A DNA stretch of 64,000 nt from Mermis nigrescens (taxonomy: Eukaryota; Nematoda; Enoplea; Mermithida; Mermithidae). Shown one piece after another: positions 1 through 12,700 of this stretch (positions are counted from its first letter, which is position 1; each line of letters starts with the position of its first letter). The notes under the pieces are model-generated. The model did no database searches. It was not told the DNA's origin and worked only from the letters and a program-made list of their open reading frames with translations. The position numbers and the translations under genes are program-made. The stretch covers positions 586,501 through 650,500 of the forward strand of contig JAVLUZ010000721.1 in the NCBI GenBank assembly GCA_036768485.1. Direction: 5' to 3'.

Positions 1-158
1 AAAAAAAGTTTCACGAGAAGCGATATCTAATAAAAGTAGGCAAAGCAAGACGCCAAAAAAGCTATTTCGCACAGGATGGACAAATTTTTCGACCTAATCA
101 CACTGTTTTTGGAAAATCGGAGGTACCGTCCCCTTAGGAAATCCAAGATGCGCCACTG
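1..158. mobile_element. I-family hAT MITE, right end (cut by window edge)
   Basis: The last bases, GATGCGCCACTG, and the preceding GAGGTACCGTCCCC stretch match the right end of the complete I copy at 6986-7539. The left part lies outside the window. Confidence 0.6.
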
Positions 159-478
159 TAAGGTATATACATAAGATTAGAACTAATGTTCAATTTAATG
201 CACCAATACAGATTCCCTGTATGCAGTCGTAGACAACAGCTAGTAACTTAAAGTACTATTATTGAAACCAAACATCAATAAAATATTACTTTCAATAGAT
301 ACAAGATAAACTCAATACAAAACCAAATAATCGATACGCAAAAAATTAATCTGTTGTTAAATTCAAAATGCCATCGATTGCACCTGAGGACATTCGTTAG
401 TTTACAGCCGAAAACTCAATTTCCAAAAATAAAGGGTCACAAATTTTCTGGCGTTGGAGGGGGATGGCAGTGAGACGA

Positions 479-763
479 TCAACTTTGGGTGGGGATCATC
501 CATTCTCTTCTGTTACGTGCATGCTTATGAATGTCTCGCTTTTTCATCATGTTCATACGGTTAAAGTCGGCCATAAAAACAAATTTACTATTCATATCGG
601 CTACTACGGCTTCAACGCCTTCGGCAAATGGATCGTCGTTGGGCGACGGCGAAGGAGCATCCAAAATAGGAGAGTTTGACTCGACTATTAAGGAACCCGC
701 GTGCATAAGTCGATTGAGTTCCTCCTTCACAAGTTCGACACCACTGCCAAATTTTCTATAAGC
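479..763 (-). CDS. RPRD exon 7 (stop codon)
   Basis: Acceptor TTTCAG, phase 0. Begins 'AYRKFGSGVELVKEELNRLM', continues as a low-complexity Ser/Pro/Asp stretch and ends in a basic 'KKRDIHKHARNRREW' segment; TGA at 481-479. Confidence 0.82.
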   Translation of the reverse strand, partial: AYRKFGSGVELVKEELNRLMHAGSLIVESNSPILDAPSPSPNDDPFAEGVEAVVADMNSKFVFMADFNRMNMMKKRDIHKHARNRREWMIPTQS

Positions 764-3700
764 CTGAAAGCAATGACTTATCAAACTAAATAATAAATGC
801 TACGGTCGAGTATAAATATTAATAAATAAGAGAAATTTAAAATCATATAAGTATTATAAACATGTACGTATGTACTTAAACAAATTAACAAATTCAAATA
901 TAAATAAATACACATGTAGATTATGCAAAATCAAATAAAGCTATTCGCACATTTAATTGCAAGATGAATGTACGGTTTTAACAAACCTGAAAACAGTCTG
1001 TTGATTGCTGCAAAAATTTTATTATAGCGAGTTGGAATGGAAAATGGCGATTAAAGACGCATTACCCTTAAAAGCTATTTCCAGAAAAGAACAAATTCAA
1101 ATGGCTGAAAGAAATGCCGACTTCCATTCAGAAATATACAAATTGAGATATTTCGCTACTAGACTGTGCCTATGTACATCTGAAAAATTAACCAGAATTA
1201 AATACAACTTTTTTTTAAAATACAATATGTAACTGGTCTTTTTGGCCCAAATCACCAACTAGCCCTTGATCTATGGTCTCTGTTGTAGAGATCCTATATT
1301 ACTCTCCGTCCTCTTAACGCCCCTGTACACCAATGATTGCCACTAATGAATATTAAGCGTCCTGATCACTTTCTCATCGTTTTGCAAATCACTTTTTTCG
1401 CATTTAATGCTCTTTCTGCTTTCTCATTTTCAGTAAGTCGTGCTTTTAAGCAGGATTATCTTAAGCTTAATTAAAATAAACGAATGTGAAAAAAGAGCCC
1501 AAGCCAAAATGCGTCTTCAATAAATCTCAACGCTTTAATGTAAAAGTAGGGCAAATGAATTAATTTACATTTACATATGTGACTTAAATATGTATATGAT
1601 GAATTTCTTTTTTAACACCTACAGTACCTAGGTACGTAGCGCACATATGTATACATACAAATACTCAATAAGTTCAAGACTAAACGGAATTTATTTCATA
1701 GCAATACATTTCTAGACATGAAAGTACCACGTTGAAAGCTTTTCACCATACTGAATTCTTCGTTTTTAATCAACTCTCTAAGAATTACGAAGAAATAGAA
1801 CTTTTCCTATACTCCTGAGCAAAAAATAATTTTTTCTCCATTTCTTTACCTTCATATGATCACATCTCTTATTTCCAGTGCAGCCAACTCAAAATTTAAA
1901 AAAAGACCAAAAATTCCTCACAAAAACACCCGCACCCTGTACAAAGTATAGGCAATTCGTCGAAAAAACCCTACGGGCTCCTCAAAAAACCCCATTCATA
2001 CAGTTGAGCATGAAGCAAAAAACCCCAAAGCTAAAAAAGCCCGAGTGTTGGGGGAAAATTTCGAGGTTGGCAACACTGCTTATTTTCAGTCGAACCCGAC
2101 GAAACGACTGCAACATGCTATCACGGTTTTTTGTATACGGCAAAGATTTTCCCGATGTTAAAAGACTTTTCGGGACCGTCATTGTACATGTAACATGTAC
2201 AAAGATTTTCAGGAAAACAAAAAGTGTAAAAAAGGTATAAAATTCCCAAAGATTATAATAAGAGAATTAGCACTTTGAATGAAAAAATGTCAATTTTTTC
2301 GGCGCTTCGCACCGTTTTGAGGCAATTTTCAGTATTTTTGTCGTAAGAAAGCCCAAACTTGTCTAAAATACACTATCAAAGGTAGACAAACCCTGTTTTA
2401 CCACACTGAAAGCGCTACTGTACCACATTATAGTACCCACACTAGCAGGTAGTACATGGGGCAAAGACGAAGAAACACTACTGACAACGTACAAAGCTGT
2501 TTGTCGTTCTGTCGCTAACTATGCCGCCTCAATCTGGACACCTCAACTCCGTCCAACTCACTGGACTACCCTACAAACAACACAAAATGCAGCTATGAGA
2601 ACTATCACTGGCTGCCATCTGATTACCCACGCAGATCATCTGCAAACTGAAACTAAATTGCTGCCCATTAAGCAACACAACGAAATGTTGTCAAGACAGT
2701 ATCTACTGTCATGCAATTTGACCAACCACCCGAACCACAACCTGATCACACAAGCCTGTACACCAAGAAATATCCGCAAAGATATTTCACACTACCAACC
2801 TGACATAGACCCATACACTGAGCGACTCAAAGCTGACAACGCAAACTACAAAGGAGCCCTCAAAGATATACACAGCAAGGCAGTTGCAGACGGAATCGCA
2901 GGCTACAGACCAAACCTGGTGCTGGGCGGCTCACTCCTGTAACATCGGCCGAACTTCTGGCTTCCACGTGCCACAAGGACCGTGTTAGCTCAACTTCGCT
3001 CAGGATGGTGTCGGATGCTAAACACCTATCTGACACGCCTCGACCCAACCATTGACAATCTATGCCCGGACTGTGGAAATGGGCCACATGACGTCCACCA
3101 TCTTTTCCACTGCCCTACAAAACCGACCAATCTTCGTGCAATCGACCTATGGAAACATCCAGTGGAAGTAGCATGCTTCCTGGGGTTGGATTCGACTGAT
3201 CAATGATTGAGCGCTGCTACAACAACAACAACATTATAGTACCCACAAATTTGCATGTACAACATGTACAAAGACTTTTGGGGGCCATCTTTGTACATGT
3301 ACAAAGGGACCTTGTACAAGCAACATTGCATACTATGATTATAAACTTCATCTCTATTCAATTCGCAAACGATTGGACCCTAAGTGCCAAACGGTATTAA
3401 TGAAAAATTCCAACATTCGTGCATGCAATGCAAAAGGTAAAATAAAACCGTAAAATAGAAGGAAAGTGTTGAACGGGCAGAACAAAACAATTCATCATCA
3501 AGCTTCTGACAAACCAAGCAACCGATCCGTTAAAACCCACAACTAATCAACCAAGCTCCCAATCAGCCAAAAAACTGAGCACTCAATCAAGCCAATGGAA
3601 CAAGACAGTCGATCAATCAACCAGGTAGCTGAGAAATAAATCGAATTCGTGATATCTGAAGGGAACTGAATTATTATTACCAATCATACAGAGCATAAGA

Positions 3701-6700
3701 ATTCTGAGGGGAGGGGTGAAATTTTTAAGTGCCTTTCGGGCTCAAAATTGGTGGATATGTGTTAATAACATCGTTTTTCGGCGTTTCTGACGATGGCTCT
3801 ATCTTTCTAGAGCATAAAAACACAAAAAAATTCGAAAAAAATCGAATGATCTCAAGAAAATATAGTCAAAAAAGAGTAAGCGCCTAAAATTTGATACTTT
3901 TGAGCATACAGATAGCTGAACACGCTTAAAACAGCACCTCGCCTACGAACTTTTGTCTAAGAACGCAAAATTGGGGGGTGAAAACTTTGCTGGGGGAAAG
4001 ATGGTGGTAAAAACTTTTATTTGGGGGGGAGGGCAAAAACCTAACCAAATAATGTATGATTATTGCCCACCCATATATGGCTGGCATATGTATAACTTTG
4101 CGCAGACTCTGTTGTAATGTGGTCTTACAGTTTCGACTATTTTTGCTTCTGTCATTTGAGTTTCGTAGAAAATTTCCGCCTGCTCAAGGAGATTAATCAG
4201 TTTCTGCTTGTTCAATAATTTCCTCTCAAACTCTTCCACAAATTCCGACAACTTTTTGTGAGCTGCGTCTATTTCGCGAACGTATTTCAAACCATCTTGT
4301 CTATCTGAAGTATGAAAGTACGGAAAATTAGGATAACCAGCAAGCGAAAGATGCCAAATGTCATTTCTAGCTCAATTTACTAATTACAGACAGTACATAT
4401 GGATAGCTCATTAATTTTGATTTGTCTTTAAATAATGATTTAGCATTTTTAGTATTTTTGATGGATTTGTCTGAATGCACAAGGCATTATAATAACTAAA
4501 AATAGATTTGAAGTTTTTCGCGCTTTTTCTCTGATTTTCCCAACTCTGCTCGGGTTTGTGTTGCATTCCAATGGATGATAACTCTTAATCTGGTCACGTG
4601 CCGCAATATTGAAGCGAAAATTTCAATGTGAAAACTTCCAGTCACAAAAAAGTTATGCAAGTTTTCATATTAACGAAGGCTTAGAAATGACGTACATACA
4701 TAATTTTCAGTTTCAATTTCTTACTTTAGCAAGATCATTTATTACAGAGAAACTTAAGACAAAAAATCACACCGATCGTTTATTACCTACTGTATGTATA
4801 ATAGAAGAAATAGTGATTCCTAATCATATGGTGGACTTCATTCTTACAGCAAATTTATGATCTTTATACCCATAGTTTCCCAAGGTCGAAAGTTCAGAGG
4901 GGGGGTGAAATCCCAAAATTTGAGACCACTAAATTTAGATTTCTAGCCTTTTTTTGCAGGTCAAATATGCAAAACGCTTAAAACATCCTAGATAGCATGT
5001 TTTAATGTGAAAAACTGCATTTTTAATACTTTTTGTCCCATCTTGACTAGTTTCGTCACTCTTGTAACATAGGTGCACAAGGTCAGGGTCGGCAGAGGGG
5101 GGTGAAATGCCAAAAATCTAAAACAGTAAATTTAACGTTCACGATTTTTTTGCTGTTTTAATGATCAAAATGGTCAAAATAGCCTATAAAACGTTTTTTC
5201 GTGTTAATAACACATTTTAAAAGCATTTTTAGTCCATTTTGACTGCATTATATCACTTTTAACACTAAAAAATGTAAAAATTTATCAATTTTGTGCGCTT
5301 TTTGAGTAAAAAGTACTTAAAAGTACTAATCTGGCGCGAAGCGCGGAAAAATTTTTGACATTTTTACTGATTTTGATGTCAAAAATGATGCAGAACAAGA
5401 CCTGTTTGCTCAAAATCGCCGGACAGTACCGGTCTAGCTGACTCCCTCAGGGGGTAATACCCCCTCACCCCCCCTATGTGCATGTGTGTCTTGTAAGTGA
5501 AAAATATAAGAATTCATCGAAAATTTTAACATTTCAGATCATTTCAAGTTCATTCTAGGTATTTTATGGGTAAATAAAACAGAAATGTACTAGTCGGCGC
5601 GAAGCGCCAAAAATTTTTAGCATCTGCGCTGCTTTTGTACCCAAAAATCGTTGCAGATAACGTTTGATAGCTCAAAATCGTCTGACAGTGATTCAAGTCT
5701 CGGACCCTGAGGTGGGGGTAAACCCCTCTCACCTCCCTATGGGAATGTGTGTTTATACCCTTCTCGTCCAATTAGTTTTTCCGTCTTTGTCAATTTTTTC
5801 AGAGTTCATGTCATCCTTGAACAGTAATTAGCACATATAGGCGTGGGGCTTGGGGTCTGCACCTGCAGAAGTTGAAAAGCCCTTCGCGTATTACTGCAAA
5901 CCCCAGAATTCTATTTTTTAACATTTTTGGCAATTTTGAACCATTTGACCTCCATTTGGCTTCTGCCTATGCATGGTAATTAGTATTTCGATGAGCGCTA
6001 TCTCATGTTATGATAATTCAGATTATAAACGACTACTATCAAAAAATGAAAGAATGAGCAATAATCAGTGCATACATATTTACGAATACATATACATAAT
6101 AAGCAGAGCACTGACTATGCAAAGCAAAGATGCAACACAGCAATACCTACGCAATATAAAGACATACAATTAATAAGCCAATCACCTTTAAGAATATTTT
6201 TAATATCCCCATCTACGTTGAAAGGAACGGCAGGAAGGAAATTCTGCAGCCTGGTTAGGTTCTCCGTATCTTTAATGTGTCGTTCAAGGTCACCCAGAAG
6301 AATCTCTGGCTTAAAATCTCTCAATAAGACGTAATAAGTAAAACATCTATAAAAAAGATTGAAGAATGATACCTTAAAGTCACTCAATATCGTTTCTTTG
6401 CTTAAAATCGTTTTAACGGTACCATTGCTGAGAGACTTCGCTGCTGAATAAATAAAAGCATAAAATACCAAAACGAACGGAACTTCGCATAAATAACAAC
6501 GAAATATATGTAGAGCTACAATAATCACGCACGGCATCACGCTCTATGTAAGAAATACATACATACAGAGTACAACTACCAAGAAGACGTATAGTGCTGT
6601 CCTCTAAAAAACTCAAGAGCGTTTGTTTCCTAAAAAACCCACCCCTAGCATATTTGCACTTGGCTTACAGTATCCAGCTTTTGCATGTATTTTGCTAAGC

Positions 6701-9700
6701 CCAATAGCCATAATACTGCATGCAACAGAAAAGTTTAAGCGCACTGTAGCTTTGAGTAAACGAGCTTTCCTGAAAACGCCCAGAAGTGGGTTCTTTCTTG
6801 CGTTTTTTTAGACGACAAAACGGTTCTCGAGGGAATTTTTCGTCAAATAATTTTATATTTTGAGAACATTCTTATACATGCTTAGATTTATTTATCACGC
6901 CCTTTGCTTCATTGAAATGTCAATCTCGAATAAATGCTCGATTAAATTCAAAAAAGTCTGAACAATGGGTTTTTTGTGATACAATCAGGGGCGGATTTAA
7001 GGGGGCGGGAGTGACCGCCACCCCCCATTGACCAAAAATATTTGGCGAGATAAAGAATGGATATGTAATTCGTAATGATTTTTGGCCGTCAGTGATCATA
7101 ATTTCTTGATTTTTTCCGGCGCTTCGCTCTGGTAGCAGAAACAGCTATTTCAGCACAGGTTTCTTCTATTTTCGAGCACAATTTTTGAAAAATTTTTAAC
7201 GTCCGGCGTCAAATGCTATAAATACAGGAGATTGAGCAGTAAATAAAGCTTCTAAACGTGCTTCAGTCTTAATTTTATAAATTTTTCGGCGCTTTGCGCC
7301 AAATTTTCGCTAAAGTCAAAGAAATTCATTGATTTTCTCACAGAAAAATATCAAAAATTGTAAAATTTTTGGAAAAATATTGCATCAAAAAAGGTTTTAA
7401 AGAAAAGAAGACAATGTAAAAAGCCGGAAAAACGCTATTTCGCACGTGCAGGACAAATTTTTGGACCTATGTTTGACTGTTTTCAGAAAAATTGAGGTAC
7501 CGCCCTCACCCCCTTAAGAAAATCCTAGATACGCCACTGGACACAATGGGCTTTTTTTAGAAAGCAGTGGATTTTTTTAAAGTTGCACTCTTGAAGATGT
7601 TGAGATAAGGAAGAAATACTGAATTAAAGTGAGTGGCGGAAAACCTAGCCACGGTGTAGCCACGATAAACAAGCCCAACATAGGCCGGAGTTTATATTTA
7701 AAGAGAAATTGCACAAAAAGTAAACAATGAATTTTCGTAGAGGACAGCACTGTATTGCAAGTAAGTCCTTTAATTATTTATGAAGTATCAATCTGAGGAC
7801 CTGGCACGCAAACAGGAGTAAATAGCGCGATACGAAATTTTCTAGTCAAAATTTTCAATTATTAAATAAAATTGGAAGCAAAAAGAGATGAAAACATGAA
7901 AAGGTTTAAACGTGAACGAGATCACTAGTGATTTTAGCTTTGTTTCGAAGCTATTAGGAAAATAATCGCCTTAATTGAATCATTTATTTACATACATGTA
8001 ACAATCTCTAGGTAAATTTGCGATTTTGGCACACCTTACATCTGAATTTTTACAATCAGCGGGTAAGCCTTCATTTATGGCGCATGTGTGCTAACATTAA
8101 CGCTCTAATCAACACTAATTTTTTAAACATCTTATTCTTTTTGTATAAATGTATGAAAATTGAGAAGTCTACTTGATTTTTAAATTGAGACAAACTCAAG
8201 CATAAATGTAATAGTAATTTAGTATGAAGATAATGTAGATCTTTGTTTAATTGACTATAGATTCTGATTTCAGACTTCCAAATGCAGTAACGAGTAACGT
8301 TATAAAATATTTGAAGCTATATCAATTTGTTTAGATTGTCTTTAGTCGTGATCATACCAAAGATGCACAACAAATCTGCGATATTTTTTTGCGAGCAGAA
8401 ATGACTCGTGATTCGTGAACACAATGTACCGAGTACAATAAAGATTAAATGCAAAGCAACTGACACATTTGTATTGTATTCAATCATCCACATACCAAAG
8501 ACAGACTTCAATTCATTTATTAATTCAGGAGTGAAAATTTCTCGTTCCTTCCAGATATTCAGCATTCGTTCAGTAGTAGACTGTAATTCTTGCGATCTGA
8601 AGCACAAGAACAAAAAATACATATGTAGGTACGTAAAACCTTGAAATGCTTCGCACATTTAAATAGTAACCGAAAATAAAAGAAGACTTCGATATTGATT
8701 TAAAAGATCAGAACAATAAAGCTCAATGAGTGAACAATTAAATAATTTTAAATTGACTTTGAAATCAACCGGTCTGGAAAAACTACATAGAAATAAGGCA
8801 TTCTAGATTTAATTCCAAGGAAAAAAGATAAAGTAAAATAATAAGATGGCTAGCATAATACCCTTCTACAGCTATGTATAACGGGACACATCTGGGAGAT
8901 GCGGTTTTTTAAGAGATAGATAATAAAAAAAGAGTGCGATAAGAATGTGCGAAATTATAAACGAACACGTGATATATAGCTACCTGGCTAAGGAAAATGC
9001 TTCTTTTAAAACGGTTGAAAAAGCCTTGCGGAATAAAGTCATCTTTTTGTGTCGCTCTTTCTGACAAACGTCATTGCAAACGTATAGGAGTGACATACGC
9101 TGCTTCAGGGGTGCTAAAAATAAAATCAATCAAAAAATAATGATTTCATATCAAAAGCAATGAAAAACGTGAAATATTGCATGCGTGAACACTATTATAC
9201 GACCCAGCACATGTTAGTCAATACGTTTATCATACAATGCGTATGTACGCACAATTGAACACTGATATAGGATCAGTTTTGGCAGTCAAATATTTTATGC
9301 AATAATGCTTATGACGAGAATATATATCCAAAAAAATCGCAGAAAATGTTTAACTTTAAGCGTTTTAGCGATCTGCTTGCTCAAAAATATCAAATTTTCG
9401 GCGCTTCTTGCTACTCATTCTTTGACTGAGCGCTTCGCGCCACATATAGTGATCGACCGGGGCGACTTTTTGGCCGGGGCCAGGGCGGTACCGGGGCTGA
9501 AAAAAATCCCCGGCCGGGGCCAGCCGGAGCTGGCCGGGGTCAGACAAGGAAAATATTATTGCATGACACATACTTGGGGTGGGCATAGGAAAAGAAATAA
9601 TGAGCGACTGCTCCATTCAGTAGTAAATGGCAAGCGCAAAGTTAGGTGCGCCTTTTCATATCAAGTTTTATTACTATTTATGTCACAAGAAGCAAATTTA

Positions 9701-12700
9701 GTCCGGTGTTTCATTGTCTGAATCATCAATAAAGTCTATATCGCTGCTATTAGCACACTCTATATCATTTGAATCTTCGCTACTGCTACTGCTGCTGTAG
9801 CAATAGGTATTGGATGCAATAAATGAGACATCACACATTCCCATAAGGGGAGGGGTATTACTGCCCTCAGGGTCCAAGACACAAGTCACTGTCAGACGAT
9901 TTTTGGTGAAAACCTTCTGAATTTTTTGAACTTAATTTTTTAGTATGGCAAAAGTGTACCTAACTACTAGAATTTCACGAAGTGATACATTATTTTAGAA
10001 TGTGAGCTAGAGTAAATAGATAAACTATCACTATAAAACATGCATGTAATCGCTTAAAATTTTATGAGGGTCCCTTGGTATACATGTAACGGCTGGAAAT
10101 CTAGGGTAGGGATCCTCGCCATTTTTAGAAGGAGGGGGTTAGCGACTAGATCAAAAATGGTAAAAACACATAAAAATAGCCAAAAAAGCGCAGGTTTTTC
10201 GCCAAAAAATGGGGGAGGGTGGTCAAATATTTTCTGCATTTCAAGGAAGTTCATGGCTTCAAAGCGTGGAATATGGAAAATTATGGTAAATGGTATATAT
10301 AAAAAATGTATATATAAAAAATATGGTAAATATAAAAAATATGGTCAAATATTTTCTGTCACATGTATATTTCTCGGCCATTTTCAGGGGAGGGGTAAAA
10401 GCGGCTCCATTTTTGCAGCCGCTTACCACCCTGAAAATCTTTAAAATCGTAGAATTTGCAATTAAGGATTCTACACCTTTTTACAGTTTTTGTTCTTCAA
10501 AAATCTTTGTACATGTACAAAGACGGTCTGGAAACGTCTTTGTACATCAGCGAAAATCTTCGCCGAATACAAAAAGACCGTGCTTCTAAATGTGATAATT
10601 CGGCCTGAATTTAGTTGATAATATTAGTTCGGCGCGAAGTGCCGAAATTTTTATGAGCTTTTGATGGAATTCACACATAAAACTCGACTGAGAAAGCTAA
10701 AACAACTTGTACTACAAAATCAGAAATATTACAAAAATTGTAATATGCGAATTAAATCTTGTAATAAGCAACACTGCGCTTAGAATGGAAAAATGTCAAA
10801 TATTCAGAAACCCAAAAATTAGCCAAAAACACTACTAAAGGTCGAAAAACTATGTTCTACCACACTGAAATCGTTACTGTACCATATTGAAGTATTCAAA
10901 AATTTGCATGTACAAAACAGTGTTTTTTTGTATTCGCCAAAGCTTTTTCCCGATGCACAAAGACTTTTCAGGACTATCTTTGTACATGTACAAAGATTTT
11001 TGGGAAGATTTAAAACTGTAAAAAGGTGTAAAATTCCAAAAAATTTTTCGGCGCTTCGCTCCGATATGAAAAATTGTCTGTCCTATATATCTTTAAAATG
11101 GCAAAATTTGTATTTAGAATAAAAAAATGTCAAATTTTCAGGCGCTTCGCGCCGTTTTGAGACAATTTTAGTAATTTTTGGCGTTAGAAACCCAGAAATT
11201 AGCTAAAAATATACAATCAAAAGTCAAAAGACCCTGTTTTACCACACTAAAATCGCTACTGTACCATATTATAGTAACCAAAAATTTGTGCGTACAAAAT
11301 GTACAAAGACTTTTGGGGACCATTTTTGTACATGCACAAAAGGACCGTGTACAAAAAAAACACTGGTACAAAATGTACAAAAACTTTTGGGTACCTACCA
11401 TCTTTGTTCACGTATATACAAAGGTACATTGTACAAAAAACACTGTCACATACTGATAGTATGCGAAAATGTGTATGTTTATAAATATATTTATATACGA
11501 GCTATGTACAAGAATTTGTTAGCTCATACAAAGACCTTTTCGGAGATCTTTGTACAAGCACAAGAGACTCGTACAACAAAATAGAGTCGGCTAATAATAG
11601 TCCACCACTTGATTTTCTGGTCCTCCAATTTGGGATTTCACCCCTCCCTCAACTCTGGACCTTAGGAAACTATTTGAGACATATTTAGTTTATCGGATCG
11701 GACGCAATTCTGCAGCGTAGTTTACATTCGCCTATAATTAACCTCCGTCCTAATAACTATTACACAAGAAACGCGTTTTAAAGCACGCGGTTCCCATTCA
11801 ATTGAAAGTAAAAGTGTTTTTTGTAAAAATAATTTGTTGAAAACGAACAATTTCCAACTAGAAATAGAACGTATTTGTCAACTATAAATCTTTTAGCCAT
11901 AGCTATGAATGAATGAGTTAAAAGTAGCATTTAGTTTAAATAAGTTAAGTGGAGGAATCGAAAACATGCAGATTTTCCTGAACATTCATTCATTAAAAGC
12001 TCATTTATACACAGTAGCAAAGTTATAACAAGGAGTTGTAAACCAAGAGAAACTTAAAGTTTAAACATACCATTAAATTATGAAGAGAATTATAAAAGAT
12101 TTTAAACTATAAGAAAATGAAAAAGGTGGGATTTTAGTAAATTAAAACAAATTTAGAGGATATGATGAAACATTATTGTTGAGAATAGGACGATCACGTG
12201 CTATGTATAACGACTCCTTGATTAAAAGATCAAAAGAGTTGGATGCTCGACTAATAACCTTGAAGCAATCTGATGTAATTAAATGATTGCTATTTGAGAT
12301 ATGTTTGTGAATAGCAGATAAGCTATCACCCTGAATTAGCTTTCCTGTAGCAAATTAGATGTCAGTATGCTCTGCAATTCTACTCCCAAAATGTCGGCGA
12401 GTTTCGCCAATGTAACTAACCATACAGCTAGAACACGTATACTTATATACTAAATTTGAGAGTAGCTTAGCAGGTACAGCATCCTTGTTCTTGAAAAACC
12501 GGCTTATTCACATGACAGGTTTGTAAACAAACCTTACTACAAACCTGTCATGGTTTGTAGTAACAGGCTTGTAGTAAAAAATATTTTACTAAAACGTTTT
12601 ATTTTACTACAAACCTGTCATAGTGTATAAGCCGGTTTTTCAAGAACAAGATATGCCTGTTAAGCTACTCTCAAATTTAGTATATAAGCATATGTGTTCT

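Noticed and set aside
4060..4128. Continuation of RPRD exon 6 as coding
   Set aside because: A GTAAGA donor at the conserved position and the phase-0 match to exon 7 show that this is intron.
9305..9721. 138-aa plus-strand ORF
   Set aside because: It runs across the GC-rich array and tip of element A; low-complexity translation without a family.
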